Positions 8,376-16,576 of a DNA stretch of 64,000 bases are shown here, one piece after another; within the stretch, counting starts at the first letter, position 1; every line of letters starts with the position of its first letter. The translations under genes and the position numbers were made by a program. The stretch lies in assembly GCA_052115395.1 (NCBI GenBank), contig JBFRGO010000001.1; one strand, given 5' to 3'. Below the pieces are notes generated by a model that was given only the letters and a program-made list of their open reading frames with translations, was not told the origin of the DNA and ran no database searches. This DNA comes from Noviluteimonas sp052115395. GTDB lineage: Bacteria; Pseudomonadota; Gammaproteobacteria; Xanthomonadales; Xanthomonadaceae.

Positions 8376-8507
8376 GGGAATGGGGAACAGGGAATAGGGA
8401 ATAGTTGTCCGTGGCGGCCGGCGGAGCGGCCACACATCAGGCATCTGGTGTCGGGGAGCTGGAGGAGCGGGGGAACAACAATTCCCCATTCCCCATTCCC
8501 GATTCCC
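8376..8507 (-). repeat. GGGAAT heptad inverted repeat inside the efflux operon
   Basis: The spacer between the adaptor stop and the pump start holds two arms of ~33 bases (8376-8408 and 8475-8507) that are roughly complementary, separated by 66 bases. In the direction of transcription the first arm reads as four 7-base units of the type gggaatc/gggaatg, and the second is the C-rich counterpart. The mRNA could form a long hairpin, or the G-rich arm a four-stranded G structure. Such heptads are, to my knowledge, common intergenic repeats in Xanthomonadaceae. Confidence 0.7.
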
Positions 8508-8510
8508 TCG

Positions 8511-9704
8511 CTACTTCATCGCAACCTTCTCGCCAGCCGGCTGCGCACCCATCGCAATCGCCTTCGGCGAAACCGGCATGCCCGGCATGAAGACCTTCTG
8601 CACGCCGTGGACGATGACCTGGTCGGTCGGCGCCAGGCCCGAGCGCACCACGCGCAGGCCATCGATCATCGGGCCGGGCACGATGTCCTTGCGCGCGGCG
8701 GTGTTGTGCGGGCCGAGCACGTAGACGTACTTGCGGTCCTGGTCGGTGAGCACGGCCTTGTCGTCGACGAGCATCGCCTTGAACTTGCCCGTGCCCTTCA
8801 ACTGCACGCGCGCGAACAGGCCGGGCGTGAACACGCGATCGGGATTGGCGACCACGGCGCGCGCACGGATCGTGCCGGTCTTGGCATCGACCTGGTTATC
8901 GATGAAATCCACCGTGCCGTCGTGCGGATATCCGTCTTCATCGGCCAGGCCGATGCGGACCGGGTTGCGCACGCCGTCGCGTTCGCCCTTGCGCGCGAGC
9001 GCCGCGTAACGCAGGAACGCCTGTTCGTCGCTTTCGAAGTAGATGTACATCGGGTCCTGCGAGACCAGCGTGGTCAGCAGCGTCGAATCGGTCTGCGCCA
9101 GGTTGCCGACGGTCACCAGCGCGCGGCCGGCGCGGCCGTCGATCGGCGAACGTACCTGCGTGAACTGCAGGTCCAGGCGCGCGGCGGCCACCGCGGCTTC
9201 GGCGGCGCGGACGCCGGCATTGCCCTGCGAGGAGGCGGCCTTGCGGATCTCGAACTCTTCGCGCGAGATCGCCTTGGCGTCGATCAGGGTCTGCGCGCGC
9301 TTGTCCTGCATCTGCGCGAGCGATTGTTCGGCGCGCGCCTTCTCGAGGTTGGCCAGCGCCTGGTCGAGCGCGGCCTGGTAGGGGCGCGGGTCGATCACGA
9401 ACAACAGGTCGCCTTTCCTGACGTCCTGCCCTTCGTGATACGCCACGTCCTGCACGTAGCCGCTCACGCGCGGACGCAGGTCGACCGTTTCCACCGCCTG
9501 CACGCGGCCGGTGAATTCGTCCCACTCCGCGACGTCCTTGCTCAGCACGGTGGCGACGCTGACTTCCGGCGGCGGCGGGGCCGCGGGCGCGGCTTCGCTC
9601 GTGCAAGCGGACAGCGCGATCGGCAACAGCGCGGCGAGCGCCAGCGTTCCGAGCACCACGCGGTTGACGACAGGCAATCGGTTATCGGCGGGTTGGCGGG
9701 TCAT
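8511..9704 (-). CDS. RND periplasmic adaptor (membrane-fusion) lipoprotein, MexE-like
   Basis: 397 residues. It has a lipoprotein-type N-terminus (LPIALSACTSEAAP), then the biotinyl-lipoyl-like half domain (GRVQAVETVDLRPRVSGYV), a coiled-coil hairpin (about 110-175) and the second lipoyl half (FTQVRSPIDGRAG), followed by beta-barrel and membrane-proximal domains. It links the inner-membrane pump to the outer-membrane factor of the same operon. Its start lies inside the 3' end of the upstream SDR gene (23 bp overlap). ATG at 9702-9704 is the first start that gives a proper signal sequence. Confidence 0.93.
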   Translation of the reverse strand: MTRQPADNRLPVVNRVVLGTLALAALLPIALSACTSEAAPAAPPPPEVSVATVLSKDVAEWDEFTGRVQAVETVDLRPRVSGYVQDVAYHEGQDVRKGDLLFVIDPRPYQAALDQALANLEKARAEQSLAQMQDKRAQTLIDAKAISREEFEIRKAASSQGNAGVRAAEAAVAAARLDLQFTQVRSPIDGRAGRALVTVGNLAQTDSTLLTTLVSQDPMYIYFESDEQAFLRYAALARKGERDGVRNPVRIGLADEDGYPHDGTVDFIDNQVDAKTGTIRARAVVANPDRVFTPGLFARVQLKGTGKFKAMLVDDKAVLTDQDRKYVYVLGPHNTAARKDIVPGPMIDGLRVVRSGLAPTDQVIVHGVQKVFMPGMPVSPKAIAMGAQPAGEKVAMK

Positions 9705-10587
9705 GAGCGTCTTCCTTGGAGGGGAGGGGAGAGGGCAGATCGTTGTTGTTCTTGTTCGAGGGAGAGAGCGCGCCGAGCAGGCGGCGCGCATCTGCATGGC
9801 AGCGTGCGGCGAGCGCAGCCTCGTCGCCATCCGATCCTTGTGTTTGCGACTTCGCCTGCGCCTGGCACGGGCCCTTGCAATGGACGATCGGGTCGATGGC
9901 GGTGCCGTCGTTGCGATCGAGCAAGGCGAGCGCGCGGTGGCCGACGCCGACGGCATCGGGCCACTGGTCGCAGGCGTGCCTGGCATTGGCTTCGGTCTTC
10001 ACCGGCCAATCCAGCGACAGCAGTTGCACGCGCACGCCGCGCGGACGGGCTTCTTCGTGCAGCACGCGCGCGAGCATGCGCAACGCGGCGGCGCCGACCG
10101 AACGATGGCCGTAACCGGCCCAGGGGTTTTCGCCGCCGGGGCCGTCGACGATCACCCAACCACCGGCGCGGCCGCCTTGTGCGAGCAGCGGCAACAGATG
10201 GCGGGCGAGCGCGAGATGCGCGACGACGTTCTGGTCGATCGATTCGCGCAGTTCACCGGCCGAGGCATCCAGCAAGCGGCCGCGTTCGCGATCGCTGCAC
10301 AGGGCCACGACCACGCCGTGCAGCGGACGGTCGAGTTTGCGCAGCGTGCGTTCCAGCGCCGCGGCATCGCGTTCGCTGCCGAGCATGGCGGGAACGATGG
10401 AAAGATCGGCGTGCGCATGCGATCCCTGCAATGCGCGCAACCCGTCGGTGTCGGGGGAGACGGCGATGACGGGCCGACCGGCGTCGAGCGCAGCGCGGAC
10501 CACGCCGCGCCCGATGGCGCCGGTCGCGCCGAGGACCAGGAGGGCGGCGGAGGGGCCGCCCTGATTGTTACGGGAGGTGGACTTCAT
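9682..10587 (-). CDS. SDR-like oxidoreductase at the head of the efflux operon
   Basis: 301 residues. The N-terminal Rossmann motif LLVLGATGAIGRGVV marks an SDR or NAD(P)-binding protein. The usual NNAG is replaced by VVVALCSD, but a YGHRSVGAAALRM segment resembles the YxxxK region with Lys absent, so classical SDR catalysis is doubtful. A Cys-containing stretch (IVHCKGPCQAQ) near residue 240 and a polar tail are unusual. It overlaps both neighbours (4 bp and 23 bp), so it is certainly co-expressed with the pump. The role is unknown; it could be a redox sensor or an enzyme acting on pump substrates. Confidence 0.7.
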   Translation of the reverse strand: MKSTSRNNQGGPSAALLVLGATGAIGRGVVRAALDAGRPVIAVSPDTDGLRALQGSHAHADLSIVPAMLGSERDAAALERTLRKLDRPLHGVVVALCSDRERGRLLDASAGELRESIDQNVVAHLALARHLLPLLAQGGRAGGWVIVDGPGGENPWAGYGHRSVGAAALRMLARVLHEEARPRGVRVQLLSLDWPVKTEANARHACDQWPDAVGVGHRALALLDRNDGTAIDPIVHCKGPCQAQAKSQTQGSDGDEAALAARCHADARRLLGALSPSNKNNNDLPSPLPSKEDAHDPPTRR

Positions 10588-10853
10588 TGCCCCGCTCCCG
10601 GGATAGTTTCTCCCGAATGTGGGACGAAAGCGCGGATCAGGTCGTGGCGCTGCATCGCGCCGGCCACGGCGAGGCCAAGGACGAGCAGCGGCATGCCGAC
10701 GAGGAAGGCGACCACCACGACCATCAGCCAGGCCGGACCGGCGCCATGTGCCGTCGCTTCACCGATCGCAAGGAATCCCAAGGCCACCAGCACGATCAGT
10801 CCGATCGGCAGAAGCGGCAGGAGAGCGAGGCGGGTGCGTTGCTGGGTCGACAT
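10584..10853 (-). CDS. Small two-helix membrane protein, first gene of efflux operon
   Basis: 89 residues. Two hydrophobic segments (about 10-30 and 40-65) are separated by a short polar loop, with a soluble tail. No family recognised. Its stop overlaps the start of the SDR-like gene (ATGA type), and it is the first gene transcribed from the divergent promoter region shared with the LysR gene. It might be an accessory subunit of the pump, but nothing in the sequence proves it. Confidence 0.6.
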   Translation of the reverse strand: MSTQQRTRLALLPLLPIGLIVLVALGFLAIGEATAHGAGPAWLMVVVVAFLVGMPLLVLGLAVAGAMQRHDLIRAFVPHSGETIPGAGQ

Positions 10854-10925
10854 GGCCGTAGGGGGTTCGGCGGGAATGGCGTGAAAGGTACGCCCCGGAT
10901 CGGCACTTGATTAGCTGGCAAAACG

Positions 10926-10940
10926 GGGAATAATTGTCCC
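10926..10940. promoter_or_regulatory. Dyad in the LysR/efflux divergent promoter region
   Basis: The 142-base gap between the efflux operon and the LysR gene contains gggaataattgtccc, a dyad with GGGA/TCCC arms and an inner A..T pair. LysR proteins bind imperfect dyads between divergent promoters, so this is a candidate operator. Confidence 0.35.
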
Positions 10941-10995
10941 GGCCCCGGTCCAATGTTCCTCCCCCCTTAGCGACCCCGGCCCACAGGAGCCACGC

Positions 10996-12051
10996 ATGGC
11001 CCGCGATCTCAACGACACCCTGATCTTCGTCAAGGTGGTCGAACACGGCAGTTTCATTTCCGCGGCGCGCGCGTTGCGGCTTCCCAAGACCACGGTCAGC
11101 CGCAAGGTGCAGGACCTGGAAACGCGGTTGGGCGCGCAGTTGCTCCATCGCACCACGCGCAAGCTCGGGCTGACCGAAGCGGGCAACGTGTATTACGAAC
11201 ACTGCCAGCGCATCGCGCGCGAACTGGACGAAGCCGAAAGCGCGGTGGGCCAGTTGCAGGGCGGTCCTCGCGGTTGGTTGCGCATTACCACTCCGTATTC
11301 GATGGGCATCGAGTGGATCGCGCCGCTGCTGGGCGAATTCCACCAGCGCAATCCCGAAGTCCGCGTGGAACTGGTGCTCAACAACGAGCCGCTGGACATC
11401 ATCGACAAGGAACTCGACGTTGCGCTGCGCGTGGGCAACCTGCCCGATTCCAACCTCGTCGCGCGCCGCCTGGCGACGCTGCGCACGCAGGTGTACGCGA
11501 GCCAGCGTTACCTGGAACGCCACGGCGAACCGCTGCATCCCGACGACCTGCAGCACCACCGCACGCTGGCGATGAACAAGCAGCGCAAGAACGGCGCGGG
11601 CTTCAGCTGGCCGCTCCACGACGGCACCAAGAGCACCGAGTTCCGCATCGATCCGGTCTTCGTCGCCAATGATCCGGCCGGCTTGCGCGGCGCCCTGATC
11701 ACCGGCGAAGGCTTGATGCTCGGCACCGACATCATGATGCGGCCCTACGTCGAAGCCGGTTACGTGCGGCGCGTGCTGCCGGCGTGGAACGGGCCGGAGT
11801 ACGAAATGAACGCGGTGTTCCCGCGCGGTCGCGTGCAGTCGCCCAAGGTGCGCGCGTTCGTCGACTTCCTCGTCGAGCGCCTGGATTTCGACGCCGGCAT
11901 GATGCAGGGCGTGTGCCCCGGATCGAGCTGCACCGAAGTGGGCAAGAAGCCGGCGACGATCGCCAATGCGTATCGCCTTGCGCTGCGCAAGGTGGCCGAC
12001 GACGCGCCTGCGGCGAAGACCGTCGACGCCGAAGAGGGCGTCGAGGCCTAG
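10996..12051 (+). CDS. LysR-family transcriptional regulator
   Basis: 351 residues, a little longer than usual because of a ~45-residue polar C-terminal tail. The winged helix-turn-helix (residues 1-60: FVKVVEHGSFISAARALRL, KTTVSRKVQDLETRLG) is followed by the two-lobed effector-binding domain (about 90-295). It is transcribed divergently from the RND efflux operon, the usual arrangement for a dedicated activator such as MexT, so it is the likely controller of that pump; the inducer is unknown. The stop codon overlaps the stop of the convergent GFA gene. Confidence 0.9.
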   Translation: MARDLNDTLIFVKVVEHGSFISAARALRLPKTTVSRKVQDLETRLGAQLLHRTTRKLGLTEAGNVYYEHCQRIARELDEAESAVGQLQGGPRGWLRITTPYSMGIEWIAPLLGEFHQRNPEVRVELVLNNEPLDIIDKELDVALRVGNLPDSNLVARRLATLRTQVYASQRYLERHGEPLHPDDLQHHRTLAMNKQRKNGAGFSWPLHDGTKSTEFRIDPVFVANDPAGLRGALITGEGLMLGTDIMMRPYVEAGYVRRVLPAWNGPEYEMNAVFPRGRVQSPKVRAFVDFLVERLDFDAGMMQGVCPGSSCTEVGKKPATIANAYRLALRKVADDAPAAKTVDAEEGVEA

Positions 12052-12473
12052 CTGGCGGCTTGAATCCGCACGTCGGCGATCCAGCGCGATCGCCGGCGCG
12101 CGAGCCTGGCTTCGACGGTTTCGCCTTCGACGTCGCTGTCGCTGCGGTCGAAGCGTGCGGGATCCACGCCTTCGAAGGTGTTGATGTTCACCACCGCGTA
12201 ATCGCGGCCGTCGATGCGGCACGTCGATGCGACCACCACGCCGCATCCGGTGCACACATGGAAATCCGCCGTGCGCGTGCCGAAGGCGTAGCGTTCGACG
12301 CGACCTGCATCGGCAATACGCAATGTCAGCGCCGCTTGCGGATGCGAAGTCCACGTCGCGCCATGCTTGCGGCAAAACGTGCAGCTGCAGGCGCGCGCAG
12401 GAATGCGCGGTGCATCGGCCGGCCAGTCCAGCGACAGACGGATGTTGCCGCAGTGGCAGCCGCCTTCGATCAT
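12048..12473 (-). CDS. GFA/CENP-V family zinc protein
   Basis: 141 residues. The zinc-binding cysteines are arranged as in glutathione-dependent formaldehyde-activating enzyme (GFA): GGCHCG at the start, CSCTFCRKHG in the middle and CTGCG after residue 85. Members bind zinc and sometimes glutathione adducts, but most have no proven substrate. Its ATG overlaps the stop of the upstream sugar dehydrogenase gene, so the two are co-transcribed. A second, unlinked GFA protein lies at 40835-41182. Confidence 0.87.
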   Translation of the reverse strand: MIEGGCHCGNIRLSLDWPADAPRIPARACSCTFCRKHGATWTSHPQAALTLRIADAGRVERYAFGTRTADFHVCTGCGVVVASTCRIDGRDYAVVNINTFEGVDPARFDRSDSDVEGETVEARLARRRSRWIADVRIQAAS

Positions 12474-13627
12474 GGGTGCGTCGGCGGCGTAAGACGCAAC
12501 AACTTGCCGTCCTGTTCGTCGGTCAGCACATACACCTTGCCATCGTTGCCGACGCGCACATCGCGGATGCGCGCACCCAGGTCCTGCAACAGGCGTTCTT
12601 CGCCGACGATCTTGTTGCCCTTCAGCGACAGGCGGATCAGGTTGGATTCGGCAAGCGAACCGAGGAACAGGCTGTCGTTCCATGCGCTGCCCGGTCGCCC
12701 GGTGTAGAACGCCATGCCGCTCAGGCCCGGCGATTTCGCCCAGTAGTGGTGCGGTTGTTCCATGTTGGGCGCCGAGGTGCCGATGGATTCGGCGATCTTG
12801 TAGCCCGGGTAATCGATGCCGTAGGTGATGATCGGCCAACCGTAATTCTTGCCGGCCTGCGGCAGGTTGATTTCGTCGCCGCCGCGCGGGCCGTGCTCGC
12901 TTTCCCACAATGTGCCGGTGCGTGGATCGATCGCCAGGCCCTGCATGTTGCGATGGCCATAGCTCCAGATTTCCGGGCGCGCGTCCTTGCGGCCGACGAA
13001 GGGGTTGTCGCGCGGCACGCTGCCGTCGAGGTTCAGGCGCACGAGCTTGCCCTGCAGCATGTCCAGTTGCTGCGCCTTCATGCGGTCCTGGCGTTCGCCC
13101 TGGGTGATGAAGACATGGCCGTGCCCATCGAAGGCGATGCGCGAACCGAAATGGTTCGTGCCGGTGAGTTTGGGTTGCTGCCGATAGATCACGCGCACGT
13201 CGTGGAGCGCGGTGTCGACCAGGGTCGCGATCGCGACCGCAGTCCCGGCCGTGTCGTTCTCGCCCGGTTCGGCGAAGCTGAGATAGAGGGTCTTGGACGT
13301 CGCGAAATCCGGCGCGAGTGCGACATCCAGCAATCCGCCCTGGCCTTGCGCGTACACCGCCGGCACGTTGGCGATCGGCTCGCCCAGCGTGCCGTCGGGC
13401 GCCACGCGGCGCAGGCGGCCCGGACGTTCGGTGACCAGGAAGTTGCCGTCGGGCAACAGCGCGACCGACCAAGGATGTTCAAGGCCATGCGCGATCGTTT
13501 CCACGCGCATGCCGTTGGCGGCGGTCGTGGCCGGAGCGCTCGCGGTTCCGCCGCTCGACGACGACTGCTGCGCACCGCACGCGGTGGCGCAAACCAATGC
13601 CACGAATCCAAGCGTCATCCGAATCAT
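12470..13627 (-). CDS. PQQ-dependent sugar dehydrogenase (soluble aldose dehydrogenase type)
   Basis: 385 residues. A short hydrophobic leader with a possible lipobox (ATAC) gives periplasmic or lipid-anchored location. The six-bladed propeller fold is recognisable from LEHPWSVALLPDGNFLVTERPGRL, TNHFGSRIAFDGHGHVFITQGER, YGHRNMQGLAIDP and WESEHGPRGGDEIN, the standard signature of the GDH-B/YliI group. It oxidises aldoses in the periplasm with PQQ as cofactor. No pqq biosynthesis genes are in the window. The ATG at 13627 has a strong AGGAGG-type ribosome site (gaggaggtcggc). It is followed directly by the GFA gene. Confidence 0.9.
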   Translation of the reverse strand: MIRMTLGFVALVCATACGAQQSSSSGGTASAPATTAANGMRVETIAHGLEHPWSVALLPDGNFLVTERPGRLRRVAPDGTLGEPIANVPAVYAQGQGGLLDVALAPDFATSKTLYLSFAEPGENDTAGTAVAIATLVDTALHDVRVIYRQQPKLTGTNHFGSRIAFDGHGHVFITQGERQDRMKAQQLDMLQGKLVRLNLDGSVPRDNPFVGRKDARPEIWSYGHRNMQGLAIDPRTGTLWESEHGPRGGDEINLPQAGKNYGWPIITYGIDYPGYKIAESIGTSAPNMEQPHHYWAKSPGLSGMAFYTGRPGSAWNDSLFLGSLAESNLIRLSLKGNKIVGEERLLQDLGARIRDVRVGNDGKVYVLTDEQDGKLLRLTPPTHP

Positions 13628-13644
13628 GCCGACCTCCTCGCCAT

Positions 13645-13674
13645 CCCGTTCCGGGTCCCGGTCCCGGGTCCCGG
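13645..13674. repeat. Short GGTCCC palindromic tandem repeat
   Basis: Between the ABC exporter stop and the sugar dehydrogenase start there are alternating gggtcccggtcccgggtcccgg units, self-complementary and about 30 bases in all. It resembles the small GC-rich intergenic repeats of Xanthomonadaceae and could form a hairpin in the mRNA. Confidence 0.5.
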
Positions 13675-13677
13675 CCT

Positions 13678-15519
13678 TCAACGGTACCCCGCCGCCTGCA
13701 GTTCGAACAGTTCCGCGTAGCGCCCGCCCTGCGCGAGCAGTTCTGCGTGCGTGCCGCTGGCCTCCAGGCGCCCTTCGTCGAGCACGAGGATGCGGTCGGC
13801 CATGCGCACGCTGGAGAAGCGATGCGAGATCAGCACCGCGGTCCGCCCGTGCGAGAGTTCCTTGAAGCGTTGGAAGACTTCGAACTCGCTGCGCGCATCC
13901 AGCGCCGCGGTGGGTTCGTCGAGGATCATGACCTGCGCATCGCGCATGTAGGCGCGCGCGATGGCGATCTTCTGCCATTGTCCGCCGGAGAGGTCCACGC
14001 CGGTGCGGAAACGTCGGCCGATCACCTGGTCGTAGCCGTTCGGCAATCCCGCGACGACTTCGTCGGCGTAGGCGCGCCGCGCCGCGGCTTCGATGCGCGC
14101 GCGGTCGTCCATCGCGTCGATCTGGCCGACGCCGATGTTTTCCGCCGCGGTCAGGTGATAGCGCACGAAATCCTGGAAGATCACGCCGATGTTCGCGCGC
14201 AGGTCTTCGAGGTCGTAGTCGCGCAGGTCGCGGCCGTCGAGCAGGATGCGGCCTTCGTCCGGGTCGTACAGACGCGCGAGCAGTTTGACGAGCGTGGTCT
14301 TGCCCGCGCCGTTTTCGCCGACCAGCGCGAGCACTTCGCCGGCGCGCAATTCGAAGTGCAACTCGCGCAGGGCCCAACGCTCGGCATCGGGATAGCGGAA
14401 GCCGACGCCTTCGAAGGCGAAGCCGCGCACGATGGGGCGCGGGATCGCGATCGCGCCGGGGCGGGAACGGATTTCCGGTTGGATCTCGAAGAACGAATAC
14501 AGATCGTCGAGATACAAGGCTTGCCCCGCGACCTGCGAGAAGCCGACTAGCAAACCTTCGAGCAATTGCCGCAACCTGCGGAAACTGCCGGCGAGGAAGG
14601 TCAGGTCGCCGATGCTGAAATCGCCCTTCACCGTGCGCCAGGCGATGTAGCCGTAGGCGAGGTAGTAACCCAGCGTGCCGAAGGCCGCAAGCAGCGTGCC
14701 CCAGAGCGCGCGGCGCCGTGCGAGGCTGCGGTTGGCGATCAAAAACTGCGCCGACAACGCGCGATACCGCGCGATGAAATAACGGTGCAGGTTGAAGATC
14801 TTCACTTCCTTCGCCGTTTCGACGCTCGCGCCCATCTGGCGCAGGTATTCGAGCTGCCTGCGTTCGGGCGTCCACTGGAAGTTGAGTTGGTAATTGAGCG
14901 CGTTGAAGTGCGACTCGCCGACGAAGGCCGGAATCAAGGCCACGCCCAGCAGCACGATCAGCCACGGCGCATACACCACCAGGCCCGCGATGAAACTCAC
15001 CACCGTCACCGCGTCCTGCACCTGGCCGAACAACTGGCTCAGCAGGTTCATGCGTCCCATCGTCTGGCGACGCGCGCGGTCCAGGCGATCCTGCAATTCG
15101 GGATCTTCGAAATCTTCCAGGTCGAGCGTCGCGGCGTGTTCCATCAGGCGCACGCTGGTGGCGTTGGTGAACATCTCCGAGAGCACCGAATCGGCGTAGC
15201 TCACCAGGCGGGCGAGCAGGTCGGAGGCGATGGCCAGGGCGAATTCGAGCAGCAGCAGCGTCAGCAGGTGATCGATCGCACCGCCGTGCCACGCGGCGGG
15301 GAGCGAGTCGAACGCCAGGCCCAGGCCGACCAGGCGCACCGCTTCGTCGATGATCAGCTTGCCGACGTAAAGCGTGGCGATCGGCAGCAGCGCGCGCACC
15401 AGGCGCAGGCCGAGGCTGGTGAGCGTCAGCGGGCGGGAGGTCGCCCAGATCTCGCGCAGGAACGGCGGCAGGTTGCGCAGGGCGCCGACGCGTTCGCGGA
15501 GCGTGGGGTTGTCGGCCAT
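13678..15519 (-). CDS. ABC exporter, fused permease and ATPase
   Basis: 613 residues. A six-helix transmembrane domain (about 35-310) is followed by a nucleotide-binding domain with Walker A GENGAGKTT, Q-loop VIFQDFVRYH, signature LSGGQWQ, Walker B VMILDEPTAALD and switch His (LISHRF). Half-size exporters of this class act as dimers; the substrate is unknown. The longer upstream in-frame ATG at 15579 is rejected because it falls within the terminator hairpin of the DUF4097 gene; MADN at 15519 starts just after a GGCGGGA site. It is probably transcribed independently of the ECF operon. Confidence 0.92.
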   Translation of the reverse strand: MADNPTLRERVGALRNLPPFLREIWATSRPLTLTSLGLRLVRALLPIATLYVGKLIIDEAVRLVGLGLAFDSLPAAWHGGAIDHLLTLLLLEFALAIASDLLARLVSYADSVLSEMFTNATSVRLMEHAATLDLEDFEDPELQDRLDRARRQTMGRMNLLSQLFGQVQDAVTVVSFIAGLVVYAPWLIVLLGVALIPAFVGESHFNALNYQLNFQWTPERRQLEYLRQMGASVETAKEVKIFNLHRYFIARYRALSAQFLIANRSLARRRALWGTLLAAFGTLGYYLAYGYIAWRTVKGDFSIGDLTFLAGSFRRLRQLLEGLLVGFSQVAGQALYLDDLYSFFEIQPEIRSRPGAIAIPRPIVRGFAFEGVGFRYPDAERWALRELHFELRAGEVLALVGENGAGKTTLVKLLARLYDPDEGRILLDGRDLRDYDLEDLRANIGVIFQDFVRYHLTAAENIGVGQIDAMDDRARIEAAARRAYADEVVAGLPNGYDQVIGRRFRTGVDLSGGQWQKIAIARAYMRDAQVMILDEPTAALDARSEFEVFQRFKELSHGRTAVLISHRFSSVRMADRILVLDEGRLEASGTHAELLAQGGRYAELFELQAAGYR

Positions 15520-15551
15520 TCCCGCCAGTGTCGCGGTCGGCGGGTGATGGA

Positions 15552-15587
15552 GGAAAAAAGAAAGGGGCGCGGCCTGCACCGCGCCCC
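15552..15587 (-). terminator. Intrinsic terminator of the ECF/DUF4097 operon
   Basis: In transcription direction a 9-bp perfect stem (ggggcgcgg / ccgcgcccc) with a 6-base loop is followed by a T-rich tail (tttcttttttcc). It lies just after the DUF4097 stop codon. Confidence 0.85.
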
Positions 15588-15639
15588 CGAGGGACGAAAC
15601 CGGGGAGGGGAGACCCGGCTGCGTAATGGTTCTGACCGC

Positions 15640-16545
15640 TTACTCGAAGACAAGTTCCGCGTCGCCGGAGAACGTTTCGATGCGGATCAGGCCGTTGCCC
15701 GAGCCGTAGCGGTGCTCGAAGCTCGCGCCCGGGCCGTACTTGGGCCGTTCGATCTTCGCGTCGGGCGCGGTGAGATCGCCGCTGAAGGTTTCGCCCGAGG
15801 CCTGCGCCGAGGTGTTCTTCGGCAGGATCAGGTGCAGGTCGCCGCTGACCGATTCGGACTTGAACTCGCCGCCGTTCTGCAGGCCGGCGCGGACCTTGGC
15901 GTCGCCGGAGACCGTCGAGACCGAGATGTGGCGCAGCAGCTTGCCGTTGGAGTCGGCTTCGATGTTGCCCGAGACGGTTTCCACCGACATCTCGCCGTCG
16001 AGCTTGCCGCGCAGGTTGAGATCGCCGCTGACCGACGAGGCTTTGACGTCGCGCGTGTTCAAGGTGAGCGTGAGATCGCCGCTGACGCTTTCGATGTCCG
16101 CTTCGCGCGGCGCGCCGGCGACCACCACATCGCCGCTCACGCTGTCGATCTGCAGCGAGGCGCCCGCGGTACCGACCACATCGACGGTCGCCGAGACCGA
16201 ATCGATCTCCAGCTCGGCCAGCACCGGCACGTTGAGGATCAGGTCGGTCGGCTCGGTGTTGTCGTTGCTGCGCCAGCCGCTGCGGCCGCGCGGATATTCC
16301 ACGCGCACGACCAGGTCGTTTTCGTCGCCATCGATCACCAGCTTCTCGACGCCCTTGCCGAGGCTGCCGCCGATGTGGACTTCCTTCTTGTCCCACACGC
16401 GCACCTGGATGCGGCCCTTGAGGTTTTCGATCTCGATGTGGCCGCGCGCGTCGAGCGGACGGGTTTCGTTGATCGGCGTGGCGGCCCACGCCGAGGGTGC
16501 GGCCACGCAGGCCAGGAGAGTGAGTGCGATCAGGGAGCGGGTCAT
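15640..16545 (-). CDS. Secreted DUF4097-type beta-strand repeat protein
   Basis: 301 residues. A Sec signal peptide ends in PSAWAA; the rest is a right-handed beta-helix-like array of ~20-residue repeats centred on the recurrent xxxSVSGD motif (IDSVSGDVVVAG, IESVSGDLTLTL, ASSVSGDLNLRG, SESVSGDLHLIL). This is the hallmark of DUF4097/adhesin-like domains. It is probably periplasmic or surface-located. It is the third gene of an operon with an ECF sigma factor and a putative anti-sigma factor (31-base gap), so it may be an envelope component or a sensor for that sigma system. Function not established for the family. Confidence 0.85.
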   Translation of the reverse strand: MTRSLIALTLLACVAAPSAWAATPINETRPLDARGHIEIENLKGRIQVRVWDKKEVHIGGSLGKGVEKLVIDGDENDLVVRVEYPRGRSGWRSNDNTEPTDLILNVPVLAELEIDSVSATVDVVGTAGASLQIDSVSGDVVVAGAPREADIESVSGDLTLTLNTRDVKASSVSGDLNLRGKLDGEMSVETVSGNIEADSNGKLLRHISVSTVSGDAKVRAGLQNGGEFKSESVSGDLHLILPKNTSAQASGETFSGDLTAPDAKIERPKYGPGASFEHRYGSGNGLIRIETFSGDAELVFE

Positions 16546-16576
16546 CGAGGTGTCTCCGAAAAAATGGTGCGAGCGG

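Noticed and set aside
6023..8404. 793-codon frame on the + strand opposite the RND pump
   Set aside because: Composition (Arg/His/Asp/Gln-rich, no structure) is that of a shadow; the minus strand encodes a complete RND pump.
15520..15579. Longer N-terminus for the ABC exporter
   Set aside because: The extra codons overlap the terminator hairpin of the upstream operon and are not hydrophobic or conserved.
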